Assembly: GCA_024691145.1 (NCBI GenBank)
Contig: JAILNW010000233.1
Coordinates: 1-8,255 of the forward strand
Direction: 5' to 3'
Length of the DNA: 8,255 nucleotides
Source of the DNA: Lachnospiraceae bacterium
GTDB lineage: Bacteria; Bacillota; Clostridia; Lachnospirales; Lachnospiraceae
Translations under genes and position numbers: made by a program
Notes under the pieces: model-generated
Told to the model about the DNA's origin: nothing
Database searches by the model: none
What the model saw: only the letters and a program-made list of their open reading frames with translations
Shown: positions 7,103-8,255 of the stretch, piece after piece
Layout: each line of letters opens with the position of its first letter
How positions within the stretch are numbered: position 1 is the first letter of the stretch

Positions 7103-7924
7103 TTATCTGGCCAAGCCAGCGCTCTGAACTGAATAAGAATAAAGCACGTTTTCTTCATCAAATCCAAGCTCATTTGTAATAAAACTCATTGATAAAACTT
7201 TTTCACAGTCACTGTAATTAACCTTAACCTCTGCTTCATAGAGATTGCCGGCTATTGAATTATCATCAAAAACCTTTTCATTAACACTTAAAATTTCCAC
7301 TGACTTTACTGTGGTCTGTTTTACCGGAAGTGTATAATTCTTATAACTCTTGTCCGGCACAAAGTCAGCAGGATAATCACTTTCCAGCATTTCCTTGTAT
7401 CCATAAACCCTTCCTGCAAAGCATGCTGATGACAGTTCCTTTAAGGAATCATCTGAAAGTGTTACAGTGCCATCGCCATTATCTTTGTACTTATTCTTTA
7501 AGAAATCCTTTGAATAAGATGCAAGGTAATAGATTGCATCAAAGTACAGGCTGTTTGAATTAGGATTATAATCATAATAATTATCCTTTAATGCGTCAGC
7601 AACTGCCATAATTACAGGCTTCATTGTATCAAGCCTGCTGGATCTTTCCTTTATAACAGTTATTCCATTGCTGTTACCTATTACATCACCTGCTTTAGCC
7701 TCTGATTCCGGCACTACTGTTACATTTACAGCAGATTCATCATCCTTTTGTGATTCTTCATTAATGTCTGCACTTCTTGTAACTTCAGGTACAGCATTAT
7801 TAAGTATCTCCTGCTGTATCTCCTTTGTAGTTTTTTTCTTGTCCTTACATGAAGTAAGAGCAGTCATGGCAAGTACAAACAAAGCCGTGTAAGCAAGCCA
7901 TGAAAAATGTTTCTTTCCTCTCAT
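7103..7924 (-). CDS. Lipoprotein of unknown function
   Basis: This 273-residue protein begins with a basic MRGKKH, a hydrophobic stretch (about 9-22), and the lipobox LTSC with Cys26, so it should be lipid-anchored on the outer face of the membrane. A flexible Lys/Glu/Ser/Asp-rich spacer follows (about 27-95). The folded part (96-273) is predicted to mix helices (DTMKPVIMAVADALKD, SNSLYFDAIYYLASYSKDFL) with later strands (VKSVEILSVNEKVFD, LYEAEVKVNY, VLSMSFI). I recognise no family. The start is firm: AAAGGAGG lies 8 bases ahead. The permease gene ends only 15 bases upstream, so the two are almost surely co-transcribed and may form part of one envelope or export system. The toxin gene follows about 100 bases downstream without a visible terminator, so a link to it is possible but not shown. 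Confidence 0.9.
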   Translation of the reverse strand: MRGKKHFSWLAYTALFVLAMTALTSCKDKKKTTKEIQQEILNNAVPEVTRSADINEESQKDDESAVNVTVVPESEAKAGDVIGNSNGITVIKERSSRLDTMKPVIMAVADALKDNYYDYNPNSNSLYFDAIYYLASYSKDFLKNKYKDNGDGTVTLSDDSLKELSSACFAGRVYGYKEMLESDYPADFVPDKSYKNYTLPVKQTTVKSVEILSVNEKVFDDNSIAGNLYEAEVKVNYSDCEKVLSMSFITNELGFDEENVLYSYSVQSAGLAR

Positions 7925-7932
7925 TACTCATC

Positions 7933-7940
7933 CCTCCTTT
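7933..7940 (-). promoter_or_regulatory. Ribosome binding site of the lipoprotein gene
   Basis: AAAGGAGG lies 8 bases before the ATG at 7924. Its first A is the last base of the permease TAA stop, so termination of the permease places ribosomes at the lipoprotein start; this supports translational coupling. Confidence 0.88.
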
Positions 7941-8255
7941 TATTCTTTAATAAGACTTATAATATTCTTTCTCATATATTTTTCTACAGGTATTGATATA
8001 ACTATTGCAGAATACAAAATTATTCCTCCTGCTATGCACAGATTTATCCATAGAGGAAGTATAAACTTCATGCCATTAATTATATATGTTACACCTGCTG
8101 CTATATGATATACCATCTCAGCTATAACAAGAGCTATAACATTCTTTCTCATATAATGTGAAAAAATTATATATTTGACTCTTTTTTTAGGTATATTAAA
8201 CACCTGAAGATATCCCATCTCTTTTTTACGATAAAATAGCTCAATATTTATATGT
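7940..8255 (-). CDS. FtsX/MacB-like ABC transporter permease, C-terminal fragment
   Basis: The frame is open to the window edge with no stop, so the ATG at 8218 is internal and the true start lies outside. The 104 readable codons begin INIELFYRKKE and continue MGYLQVFNIPKKRV, the typical cytoplasmic loop of FtsX-family permeases (R-R/K-x-E-x-G-x-L-x-x-x-G-x-x-x-x), here with Asn in place of the usual Gly. Two transmembrane segments follow, around NVIALVIAEMVYHIAAG and ILPLWINLCIAGGIILYSAI, then a short basic tail ending IKE. FtsX/MacB-type permeases work with an ATPase and often with lipoproteins to move or sense molecules at the envelope. The lipoprotein gene 15 bases downstream fits such a system. 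Substrate unknown; the family call rests on the loop pattern and membrane layout. Confidence 0.75.
   Translation of the reverse strand, partial: HINIELFYRKKEMGYLQVFNIPKKRVKYIIFSHYMRKNVIALVIAEMVYHIAAGVTYIINGMKFILPLWINLCIAGGIILYSAIVISIPVEKYMRKNIISLIKE

Noticed and set aside
7940..8218. A complete 92-residue two-helix membrane protein starting at 8218.
   Set aside because: The frame stays open upstream to the window edge and the upstream codons (INIELFYRKKE) complete the FtsX-type loop, so this is the end of a longer permease.

Overview
The window looks like the chromosome of an anaerobic Gram-positive bacterium of the class Clostridia, most likely Lachnospiraceae. This rests on moderate-to-low GC content, strong AAAGGAGG-type ribosome binding sites, a Gram-positive-style lipoprotein, and a secreted peptidoglycan-binding protein. 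The family-level assignment is inference. All credible genes lie on the minus strand, so transcription runs from high to low coordinates.

Layout in order of transcription: (1) 8255-7940 is the C-terminal end of an FtsX/MacB-type ABC transporter permease, cut by the window edge. (2) 7924-7103 is a 273-residue lipoprotein of unknown function, 15 bases downstream, with a strong ribosome binding site that touches the permease stop codon. (3) About 7003-44 is one giant gene (about 2319 residues) for a secreted polymorphic toxin of the RHS/YD-repeat class. (4) 47-1 is the first 15 codons of a further gene whose ATG overlaps the toxin's TGA stop as ATGA. Its position is where the cognate immunity gene is expected.

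The giant protein reads, from N to C terminus: signal peptide; two pairs of peptidoglycan-binding-like modules; a DUF1906 (Rv2525c-like, glycoside-hydrolase-like) TIM-barrel domain; an RHS entry segment; about 46 YD repeats, most in an exact 21-residue register; the RHS core ending in the self-cleavage motif DPFGL; a hydrophobic pretoxin segment and Lys/Glu/Ala-rich helix; a HINT (intein-like) self-processing domain ending VHNKC; and a 137-residue C-terminal toxin tip with an AHH motif. The tip resembles HNH/Endonuclease VII-type nuclease toxins.

The parts suggest a wall-associated contact-dependent or secreted antibacterial weapon. The N-terminal modules would hold or guide the protein in peptidoglycan, the YD cage would enclose the toxin, two autoproteolytic sites would free the tip, and the overlapping downstream gene would protect the producer. 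The tip is more AT-rich than the rest of the gene, and the change falls close to the HINT/tip border, as expected if tips are exchanged between strains as modules. No RNA genes, insertion sequences, CRISPR arrays or convincing terminators were seen.
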